Source of the DNA: Bifidobacteriaceae bacterium
Lineage (GTDB): Bacteria > Actinomycetota > Actinomycetes > Actinomycetales > WQXJ01
NCBI GenBank assembly: GCA_031278075.1
Contig: JAITLE010000140.1
Span: 1 to 7,054 of the forward strand
DNA length: 7,054 bases
Direction: 5' to 3'
In this document: piece by piece, positions 1 through 6,440 of the stretch
Layout: the number at the start of each line of letters is the position of its first letter
Numbering within the stretch: position 1 is the stretch's first letter
The notes under the pieces: generated by a model
Database searches by the model: none
Told to the model about the DNA's origin: nothing
The model's input: the letters and a program-made list of their open reading frames with translations, nothing else
Made by a program: the position numbers and the translations under genes

Positions 1-1
1 G

Positions 2-223
2 GTGGAGTTCCCTGAGGGTGTGGCCGCTGAGGACTTGACGGTGTCGAAGTCGGGGACGGACTTGGTGTTCCACTATCCGGGTGGCTCGTTGAAGTACGCG
101 ACGTGGCTTATTTGTTCGCCGATGCTGGCTTGCTTCAGCACGAGTTACAAACCCGCCGCCTTCCGGTTTGCGGATGGAACCGAGTGGTCCCTGACGCAAG
201 TGTTGGCGATCGTGCCGAGTTGA
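2..223 (+). CDS. C-terminal end of an RTX-associated (haemolysin-type calcium-binding related) protein, 5' truncated
   Basis: This is the last 73 codons of a gene that starts before the window, ending at TGA (221-223). The pattern is G-V-x-x-E-D-L near the start, then S-K-S-G-T-D-L-V-F, and FRFADGTEWSL near the end. That matches the domain accompanying haemolysin-type Ca-binding repeats (an 'eDL...sgnDLvl...irFaDGt.w' layout), found in large secreted or surface proteins. No nonapeptide GGxGxDxxx repeats are visible; they would lie upstream. The GTG at base 2 is just the first codon seen, not a believable start. G+C is about 60%, lower than the very G+C-rich helicase gene next door, which may reflect a different history or simply a different protein composition. 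The gene converges on the hrpA locus. The family call comes from motif memory, not a profile search. Confidence 0.6.
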   Translation: MEFPEGVAAEDLTVSKSGTDLVFHYPGGSLKYATWLICSPMLACFSTSYKPAAFRFADGTEWSLTQVLAIVPS

Positions 224-226
224 GCC

Positions 227-248
227 CTGCGGCGCGCCCGCGCCGCAG
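227..248. terminator. G+C hairpin between convergent genes, probable bidirectional terminator
   Basis: CTGCGGCGC and GCGCCGCAG form a perfect 9-bp stem around a GCCC loop, starting 3 bases after the TGA of the plus-strand gene. No T-tract follows, as is common for proposed terminators in high-GC actinobacteria. It lies 37 bases beyond the stop of the convergent hrpA locus, so it could serve both genes. The structure is seen directly; the terminator function is inferred. Confidence 0.55.
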
Positions 249-284
249 CCGAGCGCCGCGCAGCCCCGCGCCCCGAAACACGAT

Positions 285-3200
285 TCAGCCCGCGGCGGCG
301 GCCAGGGCGCGGCGGACGCGCTTCTCGCTGACTGGATAGGCGGCGCCGAGCGGCTGCGCCAGCAGCGAGATCCGGAGTTCCTCTAGCATCCAGGGGATCT
401 CGGCCAAAGCCGGGTTCGGTCCGCTCGCCGCAAGCGCCGCGTCGTGAGCGTCCCGCAGATCGGCCAGTAGCGCTAGCGCGGCCGCCTCGCGGCCTCGTGT
501 CGCGCCCAGCCGCGGCAGGCGGTACGCGTCACCCGCCAAGTAACGCCTCAGGTCAGCCAGCCGCTTCAGCCCTGCCCGCGTCAAGAAGCCCGGCCCCACC
601 AGCCGCGCGGCATGTGCCTTGATATCCGTGACCGAATCCAGAACCGCGAGCTCCGCTATCTGCGCCGCCTCAGTCTCGATTCGGCGCCCTTGCGCGGCGA
701 GCGCCGCCGCCTTCCGCAAGACCTCATGCGTCGCGTCCTCCAGCGAACCCCGCAGCGTGTCCCGGAGGGCCAGGTAAGCGGCCCGCGTCCGCGGCAGCCC
801 CGCCGCGGCCACAGCCGCGTCGACCACCGCCGCCTGAGCGTCCCGCGTCAGCGCCGCCACTGACTCATACCGCGTCGCCGCCAGCGCCAGAGCCTCCTCC
901 GGCGCGAACCGCGAGGTCAAGCGCCCAGACGGCAGCGCCAACTCCCCGAGCAGCAGCTCGCGGACGCCCACCGGGTTGGCCATCGCCGCCTCGGCCCCGC
1001 TGGTCGCCAACCGCAGATCCACGCCGCCCGGCCGCGCGATCAGCGCCGGGTAGCCCCGGACGGCCAACGGCCCTGACCCGTGCACGATCCCGACCCGTTC
1101 CTCCCCGACCGCCGTCACCTCTGGCGGAAGATCGCCAAAGTCCCACGTGGTGAGCCCTGTGCGGGAGCCCGCCCACGCCGTCTGCGGGGCCGCGTCCGGC
1201 ACGGCCGCCACGCCGCCGGGTTGACCACGGCCCGGCATTCCACCGCCCGGCCGCCCACCACCCGGCCGCCCACCGCCCGGCATCCCACCGCCCGGCCCGC
1301 CGCCGCGCGAGGGCGTCCCGCCGGCGTGCTTCGCCTTGGCCGTGCTGGCGGCCGCTACGCGGCTGATGGCGGCGCTGACGTCAGGGGCCGCGGCGGCCAC
1401 CGCGGCCCGCAGGTCCAGCCCAGCGACCATCACCCGACCCTTCGGATCCTCGATCGCGAACTCGACACGCAGATGCCGCGGCACGGCCCCCCAATTCCAT
1501 GCGTCGGCCGGGACCAACACGCCGCGCATGTCGTGGAACACCCGACTCAACGCGCTGGTCAACGGCATGATCGAGCCATCCGGAGCGAGCCATTCGGACG
1601 GTGGGCCCAGCCGCGCCACCGCCTGGCGCGCCGTCTCCCGAGCTGGCAGCAACTCCGCCCGCAGCGGCTTCGGCAGGCTCCTGATCAGGGCAGCCACCAA
1701 GTCCTGGCGCAGTCCCGGCACCTGCCAGTCGAACCCGTCCAGCCGGATTTGGTTCGCGTACTGGATCGGGATGTGGACGGTCACCCCGTCCTGATCCGCC
1801 CCCGGCTCGTACCGATACGTCAGAGGCAAAGCGAACGAACCCTGCGTCCACTCGTCCGGGAAATCGTCGCGGCGCCCGCCGAACCCATCCGCGACCAAGT
1901 CCGGCGTCAGCGTGAGCATGTCCGGCGTGACACGCTGGGCGCGTTTCCACCAAGCGTCGAAGTGCCGCGCCGAAGTCACCGAAGCCGGCACTCGCTCGTC
2001 GTAGAAATCGAACAGCGCCTCGTCCGAGATGGGCCGCGTGGCCGAGCGGCTCCGCGCGGCGAGTTCCTCCGCTCGCTCCACCAACGCTCGGTTGGCCAGG
2101 TAAAACGCGTGATCGGTCCGCCAATCGCCCTCGACCAAAGCGTGCCGGATGAACAGTTCCCGCGCCAGCGGCGCGTCGACCTTGCTCAGCGGCGCCGCCC
2201 GCCCAGCCACGACCGGCAGTCCATAGACCAGCACCCGCTCCGTGATGAGCGCCGCGCCCTGCCTCGCCGACCAGCGCGGCTCCGCGTAGACCCGCCGAAC
2301 CAGATGCCCGGCCGCCTGCTCCACCCAATCCGGGTTGATCGCCGCGCAGGTCCGCCCCCACAGGCGCGAGGTCTCCACCAGCTCCGCGGCCATCACCCAC
2401 GGCGGCGGCCGGCGTCGCAGCGCCGAACCAGGCCACAGCGCGAACTTAGTCCCGCGCGCGCCCAAGTATTCGCCCCTGATCGCTCGCGGCGGCTTGCGCG
2501 GCGGTTTGGGCGCCGGCCCCCGCGCGCCGACAGCTGTCGTCGGCAGCATCCCCACCTGCGACAACAGCCCCGTGAGCAGCGCCTTGTGGATCGCCTCCGC
2601 CGGCCAAACACGCCGCCAAACCAGTTCTCCATCCCCGCGCGACCCGCCTCCGCCGTGCCCGATGCCGTCTGCCTCGCCGGGTGCTCTCCCGCCCGCCCCA
2701 GCGTGCCCGGCGCCGTCCACCCTGTTGTGCCCGATGCCGTCTGCCTCGCCGGGCGCCCTCCCGCCCGCCCCAGCGTGCCCGGCGCCGTCCGCGCCAGCGT
2801 GCCCGGCGCCGTCCACCCCGCCGGGCGACGCGGTGGTCGCTGGCGGCGGGTCGGGCTGGGGGTGGGGGCACGGCATCGTGCGCAGGGCGTCTTTGGCGGC
2901 CCGACGCAACTCCTTGACCAAGTCCTGCCATTCGCGGATGCGCAGGTAATTGAGGTACTCGCGGCGGACGATGCGGCGGAACGCGGAGGATGAGCTGGCG
3001 GCCCGCTGGTCCCGCAAGTACTCCCAAAGGTTGAGGAAACTGAGGAAGTCGCTGGTCGGATCGTTGAAGCGGGCGTGCGCCTGGTCGGCGGCGGCTTGCG
3101 CGTCGAGCGGGCGTTCGCGTGGGTCCTGGATGGTCAGCGCGGCGGCGATCGCGGTCACTTCGCGGACCACGTCGAGGCGGGCGGCTTCGACCACCATGCG

Positions 3201-3527
3201 CCCGATGCGTGGATCGAGCGGTATCCGGGCGAGCGCGCGGCCGATCTCGGTCAGCTCAGTGCGGGCTTTGCGGCCGGCGGGCTGGGCGGCGGGCCGGATC
3301 GCGCCGAGCTCCTCTAAGAGCTTGACCCCGTCCGCCACGCCACGGGCGTCGGGTGGCTGGACAAACGGGAAACGGGCGACATCGTCAGGGGAGCGGGCCA
3401 CTCCGACCGCGATCATCTGCAATATCACGGCCGCGAGCGAGGTCCGGAGGATCTCGGGCTCGGTGAACTCGGGGCGAGAGGTGAAATCCGCCTCGGAATA
3501 CAGGCGGATGCAGACGCCTCGCGCCAC
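285..3527 (-). CDS. hrpA: HrpA helicase, C-terminal part after the premature TAG (HA2, OB-fold, DUF3418)
   Basis: The open frame after the TAG. The first available start is GTG 3527, giving 1080 residues, but it has no Shine-Dalgarno sequence ahead of it and falls inside conserved HrpA sequence directly after motif VI, so independent translation is doubtful. Domains, numbered from GTG 3527: rest of the second RecA-like domain, then the HA2/winged-helix ratchet (about 1-215, with LARIPLDPRIGRMV and FNDPTSDFLSFLNLWEYL); a low-complexity Gly/Ala/His-rich insert (about 215-305); an OB-fold-like region (about 310-470, with EYLGARGTKFALWPGSAL and ELFIRHALVEGDW); and the long DUF3418 tail (about 480-1080), split by a Gly/Pro/Met/Arg-rich run near 743-767. 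On its own it lacks an ATPase. It is most likely not a separate gene but the other part of the interrupted hrpA. Confidence 0.65.
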   Translation of the reverse strand: MARGVCIRLYSEADFTSRPEFTEPEILRTSLAAVILQMIAVGVARSPDDVARFPFVQPPDARGVADGVKLLEELGAIRPAAQPAGRKARTELTEIGRALARIPLDPRIGRMVVEAARLDVVREVTAIAAALTIQDPRERPLDAQAAADQAHARFNDPTSDFLSFLNLWEYLRDQRAASSSSAFRRIVRREYLNYLRIREWQDLVKELRRAAKDALRTMPCPHPQPDPPPATTASPGGVDGAGHAGADGAGHAGAGGRAPGEADGIGHNRVDGAGHAGAGGRAPGEADGIGHGGGGSRGDGELVWRRVWPAEAIHKALLTGLLSQVGMLPTTAVGARGPAPKPPRKPPRAIRGEYLGARGTKFALWPGSALRRRPPPWVMAAELVETSRLWGRTCAAINPDWVEQAAGHLVRRVYAEPRWSARQGAALITERVLVYGLPVVAGRAAPLSKVDAPLARELFIRHALVEGDWRTDHAFYLANRALVERAEELAARSRSATRPISDEALFDFYDERVPASVTSARHFDAWWKRAQRVTPDMLTLTPDLVADGFGGRRDDFPDEWTQGSFALPLTYRYEPGADQDGVTVHIPIQYANQIRLDGFDWQVPGLRQDLVAALIRSLPKPLRAELLPARETARQAVARLGPPSEWLAPDGSIMPLTSALSRVFHDMRGVLVPADAWNWGAVPRHLRVEFAIEDPKGRVMVAGLDLRAAVAAAAPDVSAAISRVAAASTAKAKHAGGTPSRGGGPGGGMPGGGRPGGGRPGGGMPGRGQPGGVAAVPDAAPQTAWAGSRTGLTTWDFGDLPPEVTAVGEERVGIVHGSGPLAVRGYPALIARPGGVDLRLATSGAEAAMANPVGVRELLLGELALPSGRLTSRFAPEEALALAATRYESVAALTRDAQAAVVDAAVAAAGLPRTRAAYLALRDTLRGSLEDATHEVLRKAAALAAQGRRIETEAAQIAELAVLDSVTDIKAHAARLVGPGFLTRAGLKRLADLRRYLAGDAYRLPRLGATRGREAAALALLADLRDAHDAALAASGPNPALAEIPWMLEELRISLLAQPLGAAYPVSEKRVRRALAAAAG
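1226..1300. repeat. 15-bp tandem repeat array (5 units) in the hrpA tail
   Basis: Five adjacent 15-bp units on the plus strand, of the form CACCGCCCGGCMKCC with a few substitutions: 1226-1240, 1241-1255, 1256-1270, 1271-1285 and 1286-1300. On the coding strand they give Gly-Gly-Gly-(Met/Arg)-Pro pentapeptides, about codons 1168-1192 from ATG 4802. The array sits in a flexible joint inside DUF3418, just before the conserved GLTTWDFGDLP stretch. Copy number could vary in steps of five residues without shifting the frame. Confidence 0.85.
2655..2818. repeat. 72-bp tandem duplication with a nested 24-bp duplication in hrpA
   Basis: Bases 2655-2718 recur at 2727-2790 with 2 differences in 64, a 72-bp period. 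The end of the second copy is itself duplicated with a 24-bp period (2771-2794 and 2795-2818). All periods are multiples of three. In protein they form runs such as VDGAGHAGAGGRAPGEADG repeated every 24 residues, about codons 662-716 from ATG 4802. The array lies between the HA2 region and the OB-fold, where relatives have no such segment. The near-identity of the copies suggests recent slippage or recombination. Confidence 0.85.
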
Positions 3528-3575
3528 ACGACCGCAGCGGCCGGCGCGCTGATTGGCGCTGGCTCGCGAGATCGG

Positions 3576-3578
3576 CTA
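3576..3578 (-). other. In-frame amber stop replacing a conserved Glu codon in hrpA
   Basis: The plus strand reads CTA here, which is TAG on the minus strand: ATC-TAG-CCG, giving Ile-stop-Pro. The 16 codons between the stop and GTG 3527 encode PISRASANQRAGRCGR, and the 423 codons before it encode the rest of the helicase core, all in the same frame. This is a point change, not an indel. Confidence 0.9.
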
Positions 3579-4802
3579 GATCGGGAGGCGTTGCACCTTG
3601 GTCGCCTTGGAGTAGCGGCTGATCCGGGCAGTCCCCGGATCGATCACGTAGTGGACCCCGGGGACGGTCAGCGAAGTCTCGGCGACGTTTGTCGCCAGGA
3701 CGATCCGCCGGCGGGCATGCGGCTCGAAGACGCGATGCTGGTCGGCGGCGCTGAGGCGCGAATAGAGGGGCAACAACTCGATCGGGATGGCCGGCGTCCG
3801 GGCGGCCGGCGCCTGGGGGGCTAGTCCCCCGGCGGCCGGCGGCGAAAGCGCGCGAGGACCCGCCACCGGGACAGCGCCCAGATCGGCGGCCAGCGCCTCG
3901 GCGGCGTCGCGGATCTCGCGTTCGCCGGAGCAGAAAACCAGGATGTCGCCGTCCCCTTCGAGCAGCAGCTCCCGGACCGCGGCCGCGATCGCTGTGGGCT
4001 GATCCTCTGGGACCCCTGCTTCACCCGGCGGGCGGTAACGGACCTCGACCGGGTAGGTGCGGCCCGTCACCTGGACCACCGGGGCGGGTCGGTCCGGCGC
4101 CGCGCCGAAATGCGCGGCGAACAGATCCGAGTCGATGGTCGCGGATGTGATGACCACCTTCAGGTCCGGGCGCTTGGGTAGCAGGTTCGAAAGGTAGCCG
4201 AGCAGGAAGTCGATGTTGAGGGAGCGCTCGTGGGCCTCGTCGACAATGATCGCGTCATAGGCCGCGAGCAGCGGATCGGATTGGATTTGAGCCAGGAGGA
4301 TGCCGTCAGTCATCACTTTCAACCTGGTCGAGGGGCTTGAGTGGTCGGTGAAGCGCACCTGGTAACCGACCACTGTGCCCAGCGCCACGCCGAGTTCTTG
4401 GGAGACGCGTTCCGCCACGCTGCGCGCCGCGATGCGTCGCGGTTGGGTGTGGGCGATCATCCGGCGGCGCGCGCGCCCGTCGCGCCCGCCACGGTCTGCC
4501 GGGCGGCGGCGGTCGGCATCGCCGACCCTGTCGTCTTCCTCCGCGCGGCCGCCGCTCGGACCGCTCTCGCTGGCGGGGCCCTCGCACCGGCCGCTCTCGC
4601 TGGCGGGGCCCTCGCCCGCGCACCCTCCCCCATAACCCAGTTCCAGCAGAATCTTCGGGATCTGAGTTGTCTTCCCCGATCCGGTCTCCCCGGAGACGAT
4701 CACCACCTGGTTCGCCTGAATGGCCAACGCGATCTCAGCCCGCCTGGCGCTGACCGGCAGCTCAGGCGGGTAGCTGAGCTTGATCGGCGCGGAATGTGGC
4801 AT
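3576..4802 (-). CDS. hrpA: HrpA helicase, N-terminal fragment up to the premature TAG (DEAH helicase core)
   Basis: 408 residues from ATG 4802 (423 if ATG 4847 is used). Visible in order: Walker A GETGSGKT at 38-45; TQPRR (motif Ia) near 119-123; the DEAH box at 188-191; SAT (motif III) at 220-222; FCSGERE (motif IV region) at 290-296; and TNVAETSLT (motif V) at 371-379. The fragment then stops 9 codons before motif VI (QRAGRCGR, codons 418-425). Without the arginines of motif VI it should not be a working helicase. An insert of roughly 55 residues (about 56-114), rich in Gly, Arg, Asp and Ser, separates motif I from motif Ia, where relatives have only a short loop. A second Pro/Ala-rich insert lies near 313-340. 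This fragment is what would be made if the TAG terminates translation. Confidence 0.7.
   Translation of the reverse strand: MPHSAPIKLSYPPELPVSARRAEIALAIQANQVVIVSGETGSGKTTQIPKILLELGYGGGCAGEGPASESGRCEGPASESGPSGGRAEEDDRVGDADRRRPADRGGRDGRARRRMIAHTQPRRIAARSVAERVSQELGVALGTVVGYQVRFTDHSSPSTRLKVMTDGILLAQIQSDPLLAAYDAIIVDEAHERSLNIDFLLGYLSNLLPKRPDLKVVITSATIDSDLFAAHFGAAPDRPAPVVQVTGRTYPVEVRYRPPGEAGVPEDQPTAIAAAVRELLLEGDGDILVFCSGEREIRDAAEALAADLGAVPVAGPRALSPPAAGGLAPQAPAARTPAIPIELLPLYSRLSAADQHRVFEPHARRRIVLATNVAETSLTVPGVHYVIDPGTARISRYSKATKVQRLPI
4561..4615. repeat. 30-bp tandem duplication near the 5' end of hrpA
   Basis: The 25 bases at 4561-4585 recur exactly at 4591-4615, a 30-bp period. On the coding strand this gives EGPASESG twice with a 10-residue period, about codons 63-81 from ATG 4802. 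It lies inside the low-complexity insert between the Walker A motif and motif Ia. Confidence 0.85.
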
Positions 4803-4813
4803 CCGGCCATTGT

Positions 4814-4818
4814 CCCCT
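4814..4818 (-). promoter_or_regulatory. Candidate Shine-Dalgarno of hrpA
   Basis: AGGGG on the minus strand, 11 bases before ATG 4802. The spacing is on the long side, but no comparable purine run precedes the alternative ATG at 4847 (the bases just upstream read CTCCGGCAGCCGT). It therefore favours the start at 4802, which leaves only a short leader before the conserved LSYPPELPVS stretch. Confidence 0.4.
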
Positions 4819-4994
4819 ATGGAACATCCTGGCCACGGGTGATCCATACGGCTGCCGGAGCTGGGCTTGGCCTGAGGTTGTCAGCGCCGGGGCGAGCAGG
4901 TTGCGGCTTGTCGGGGGTTCGGGTCGATCTGGGTGGTTGTCCCGCTATTGATCAGTGGAGGCGTTCGGGCCGTGCCGCGCGGCGTGCCCGGAGG

Positions 4995-5056
4995 CGGGCG
5001 GGTTTGACCATTCCTACACTTCTCCCGTCAGAGACGAGAAGTGTAGACTTCCGCGC
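4995..5056. repeat. 62-bp palindrome-bearing repeat, copy 1
   Basis: Matches 5153-5214 at 60 of 62 positions. It contains CTACACTTCTC (5014-5024) and its perfect reverse complement GAGAAGTGTAG (5036-5046), an 11-bp stem with an 11-base loop. The right arm can instead pair with ACTTC (5047-5051) as GAAGT-GTAG-ACTTC, so two exclusive folds are possible. The stem is A+T-richer than its surroundings and has no T-tract on either strand, so a simple terminator is unlikely. It could be a dispersed intergenic repeat or a protein-binding site. Confidence 0.85.
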
Positions 5057-5152
5057 TCCGCACCGCGGGCCGCGTGTTGACCGCGAACCCGCCCGGGGAG
5101 TGTTTCCGCAGGTCAGGGGCTTACGCTGGTTCTTGCCCCGTGGACGCCGGTC

Positions 5153-5214
5153 CGGGCGGGTTTGACCATTCCTACACTTCTCCCGTCAGAACCGAGAAGT
5201 GTAGACTTCCGCGC
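5153..5214. repeat. 62-bp palindrome-bearing repeat, copy 2
   Basis: Same orientation as copy 1, start-to-start distance 158 bp. The stem arms (5172-5182 and 5194-5204) are identical to copy 1. Both differences lie in the loop, at 5191 and 5192. The shared block starts at CGGGCGGGTTTGACC and ends at ACTTCCGCGC. Sequence outside the block is not clearly related to that of copy 1. Confidence 0.85.
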
Positions 5215-5272
5215 CCCTGCGATCCCGGCCGCAGCTCAGCCCCTGCGCGCCGAGGGTGTCGCGGCCTATCTC

Positions 5273-5289
5273 GCGGCCGTGCCGGCCGC
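5273..5289. terminator. Possible terminator hairpin downstream of the ATPase gene
   Basis: GCGGCCG and CGGCCGC form a 7-bp stem around a 3-base loop, 40 bases past the ATPase stop on the minus strand. There is no T-tract. Such G+C palindromes are frequent in this DNA, so this is a weak call. Confidence 0.3.
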
Positions 5290-5329
5290 CAGCGCACCCT
5301 GTGGCTCATGGACCTGGCCGCCGCCTGAG

Positions 5330-6430
5330 CTAGGCCTGGTCCAACAGGTATTCCCGCAGGAACGGCAGCGCGAAGTCGACCGCGCCCCAACCCGACTCCT
5401 CGATCAGGCCCGCTGCCAGCAGCCGGGCGCGGTAGACGCCGACGTAGTTCGCGGGCCGCCCCATGCGCTCGGCTATGTCCGCGATCCGCGACGGGCCCGG
5501 CGCGCCCGCCATGGCCAGGAGAAACTCCCGATCCACTTGCGACAGGTCCTTGACGGCGGTTTCATGGACCAGCGTCCCCAGGCGGCGCCGGGCGGCCGCC
5601 ACTCCCCTGGCCACGTCGTCGGGGACTATGGCGTCGGCATCGGCGGCTCGCCAAATGTGGTAGCCGACCAACTGGACCATGAACGGGTAGCCGCCGCTGG
5701 CTCGCGCCGCCGCGTCGACCGACTCCGGGGAGATGGTGCGGCCGGCCTGCTCGATGGTTTGGCGTAGGGCCGTCGCAACATCGCTGAGCGGCAGGGCGCC
5801 CAAGGAATGGCGCTCGGCCCTGCGCAAGAAGGTCGCCACCGACTTGCCGCTGAGCAGCGCGCTGACCGCCTGCGGCAGGCCAGCCAGAACCAGCGCGATG
5901 TCACGCTCTTCCCGGACAAGGTGCTGGACCACGGCGGCGAACTGCTTCAACTCATCCGCCTGGCCGGCGTGGACCTCGTCAATTGTGACCAGCAGGCCGG
6001 AGCCGTGCTGTTCCAGGTGTCCTAGCAGGCTGGCGAGCACCTGGCGCAACCCAAGTTCGGGCGGCGCCGGGCCCTGTGACAGGGTGAGCCCGCCGATGCC
6101 GGAGATGCTGACGCCAGTGATCTTGCGAGTGGTTGGAGAGCGTTCTTCAAGCATGGCCGCGGCTTGGCCGGCGATGCGCTCAAGCAGGCCGGGGGTGGCC
6201 GTCTCGTGGATTGGCAGCCATTGGTATTCCGCTTGGGCCCGCTCGGCGATGGCGTTGAGCATGACGGTCTTGCCCACTCCCCGCGGCCCGGTGAAGATGG
6301 TGAGCCGGCCGGGTGCGCCCGGGCCGTCCTCAATCGACTCTGCGAACTCGTCGATCAGGGCCTCGCGCCCCACCAGCGCGGGCGGGTTGGCGCCGGCCGA
6401 TGGCTTGAACGGGTTCCTCTTCCGGGCCAC
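5330..6430 (-). CDS. AAA-family ATPase with C-terminal winged-helix-like region
   Basis: An intact protein of 366 residues, GTG start at 6430 and TAG stop at 5330-5332. It opens with NPFKPSAGANPPALVGRE, typical of a family of stand-alone ATPases frequent in actinobacteria. Walker A is GPRGVGKT (48-55); Walker B is GLLVTIDEVH (145-154), with the Asp-Glu pair expected for Mg2+ and hydrolysis. ALVLAGLP (179-186) is a sensor-1-like strand and SGGYPFMVQLVGYHIW (245-260) is the usual motif of the small helical domain. Residues 295-360 look like a winged helix (RIADIAERMGRPANYVGVYRA, then a short wing), so DNA binding or a regulatory contact is possible. The role of this family is not settled; a STAND-like switch or a cellular stress or defence function has to stay open. 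No signal peptide or membrane segment is visible. The start is supported by AGGAGG at 6435-6440. It appears monocistronic. Confidence 0.85.
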   Translation of the reverse strand: MARKRNPFKPSAGANPPALVGREALIDEFAESIEDGPGAPGRLTIFTGPRGVGKTVMLNAIAERAQAEYQWLPIHETATPGLLERIAGQAAAMLEERSPTTRKITGVSISGIGGLTLSQGPAPPELGLRQVLASLLGHLEQHGSGLLVTIDEVHAGQADELKQFAAVVQHLVREERDIALVLAGLPQAVSALLSGKSVATFLRRAERHSLGALPLSDVATALRQTIEQAGRTISPESVDAAARASGGYPFMVQLVGYHIWRAADADAIVPDDVARGVAAARRRLGTLVHETAVKDLSQVDREFLLAMAGAPGPSRIADIAERMGRPANYVGVYRARLLAAGLIEESGWGAVDFALPFLREYLLDQA

Positions 6431-6434
6431 GCCG

Positions 6435-6440
6435 CCTCCT
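6435..6440 (-). promoter_or_regulatory. Ribosome binding site of the ATPase gene
   Basis: AGGAGG on the minus strand, a strong Shine-Dalgarno match, 4 bases before the GTG start at 6430. The first of the 18-bp repeats overlaps it by two bases, so a protein bound to that repeat, or a structure forming there, could block ribosome access. Confidence 0.75.

Larger units (their letters stand above)
285..4802 (-). pseudogene. hrpA: hrpA-like ATP-dependent RNA helicase gene interrupted by one in-frame TAG
   Basis: A single minus-strand frame runs from ATG at 4802 to TGA at 285-287 (1505 codon positions) with one interruption: TAG at codon 409 (3576-3578). Sequence on both sides is continuous HrpA: KVQRLPI, then the stop, then PISRASANQRAGRCGR. 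The family normally has Glu at the stop position (RLPI-E-PIS), so one GAG-to-TAG change explains the break. There is no frameshift. HrpA proteins are DEAH-box 3'-5' RNA helicases (in E. coli HrpA resolves stalled ribosomes), built as two RecA-like domains, a winged-helix/ratchet (HA2) region, an OB-fold and a long DUF3418 tail; all are recognisable here. Homologues are usually about 1300 residues, and the excess comes from low-complexity inserts. ATG 4802 is preferred because AGGGG (4814-4818) lies upstream; an in-frame ATG at 4847 is the alternative. It may be a true pseudogene, a sequencing error, or a readthrough gene. Confidence 0.8.
4848..5329. other. Intergenic region, about 480 bp, with a duplicated palindromic element and no convincing gene
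   Basis: It lies between the start of hrpA and the end of the ATPase gene, both on the minus strand. Open frames crossing it on the plus strand have no family-like sequence and run into antisense of the neighbours. Its main content is two copies of a 62-bp element, described separately. It must also hold the hrpA promoter, but I see no clear -35/-10 pair. Bases 4848-4994 and 5057-5152 show nothing I can name. Confidence 0.6.

Noticed and set aside
1381..2436. 351-codon minus-strand frame inside hrpA
   Set aside because: An out-of-frame Gly/Arg/Ala-rich translation of the same bases that encode clear HrpA domains.
1080..2993. 637-codon open frame on the plus strand opposite hrpA
   Set aside because: Arg/Pro-rich, no recognisable domain, and entirely antisense to well-conserved helicase sequence; a by-product of very high G+C.
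3528..3578. A frameshift between two adjacent helicase genes
   Set aside because: Both sides are in the same frame and all intervening codons fit the family; only one codon is a stop.
3576..3578. Reassignment of TAG to an amino acid in this organism
   Set aside because: TAG also ends the ATPase at the expected length and the PIN gene, and reading through those gives no family-like extension. A genome-wide stop-codon count would settle it.
4341..5165. 274-codon plus-strand frame from hrpA into the intergenic region
   Set aside because: Mostly antisense to the helicase core and then passes through the palindromic repeat; no family-like sequence.
4995..5214. A CRISPR array
   Set aside because: Only two copies, a 96-base spacer, a 62-base unit and no cas genes.
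5240..5328. Remnant of a small gene on the plus strand (AAYLAAVP..., then LWLMDLAAA after a frame change)
   Set aside because: Looks protein-like in two frames but needs a frameshift, is short and Ala-rich, and matches no family I can name.
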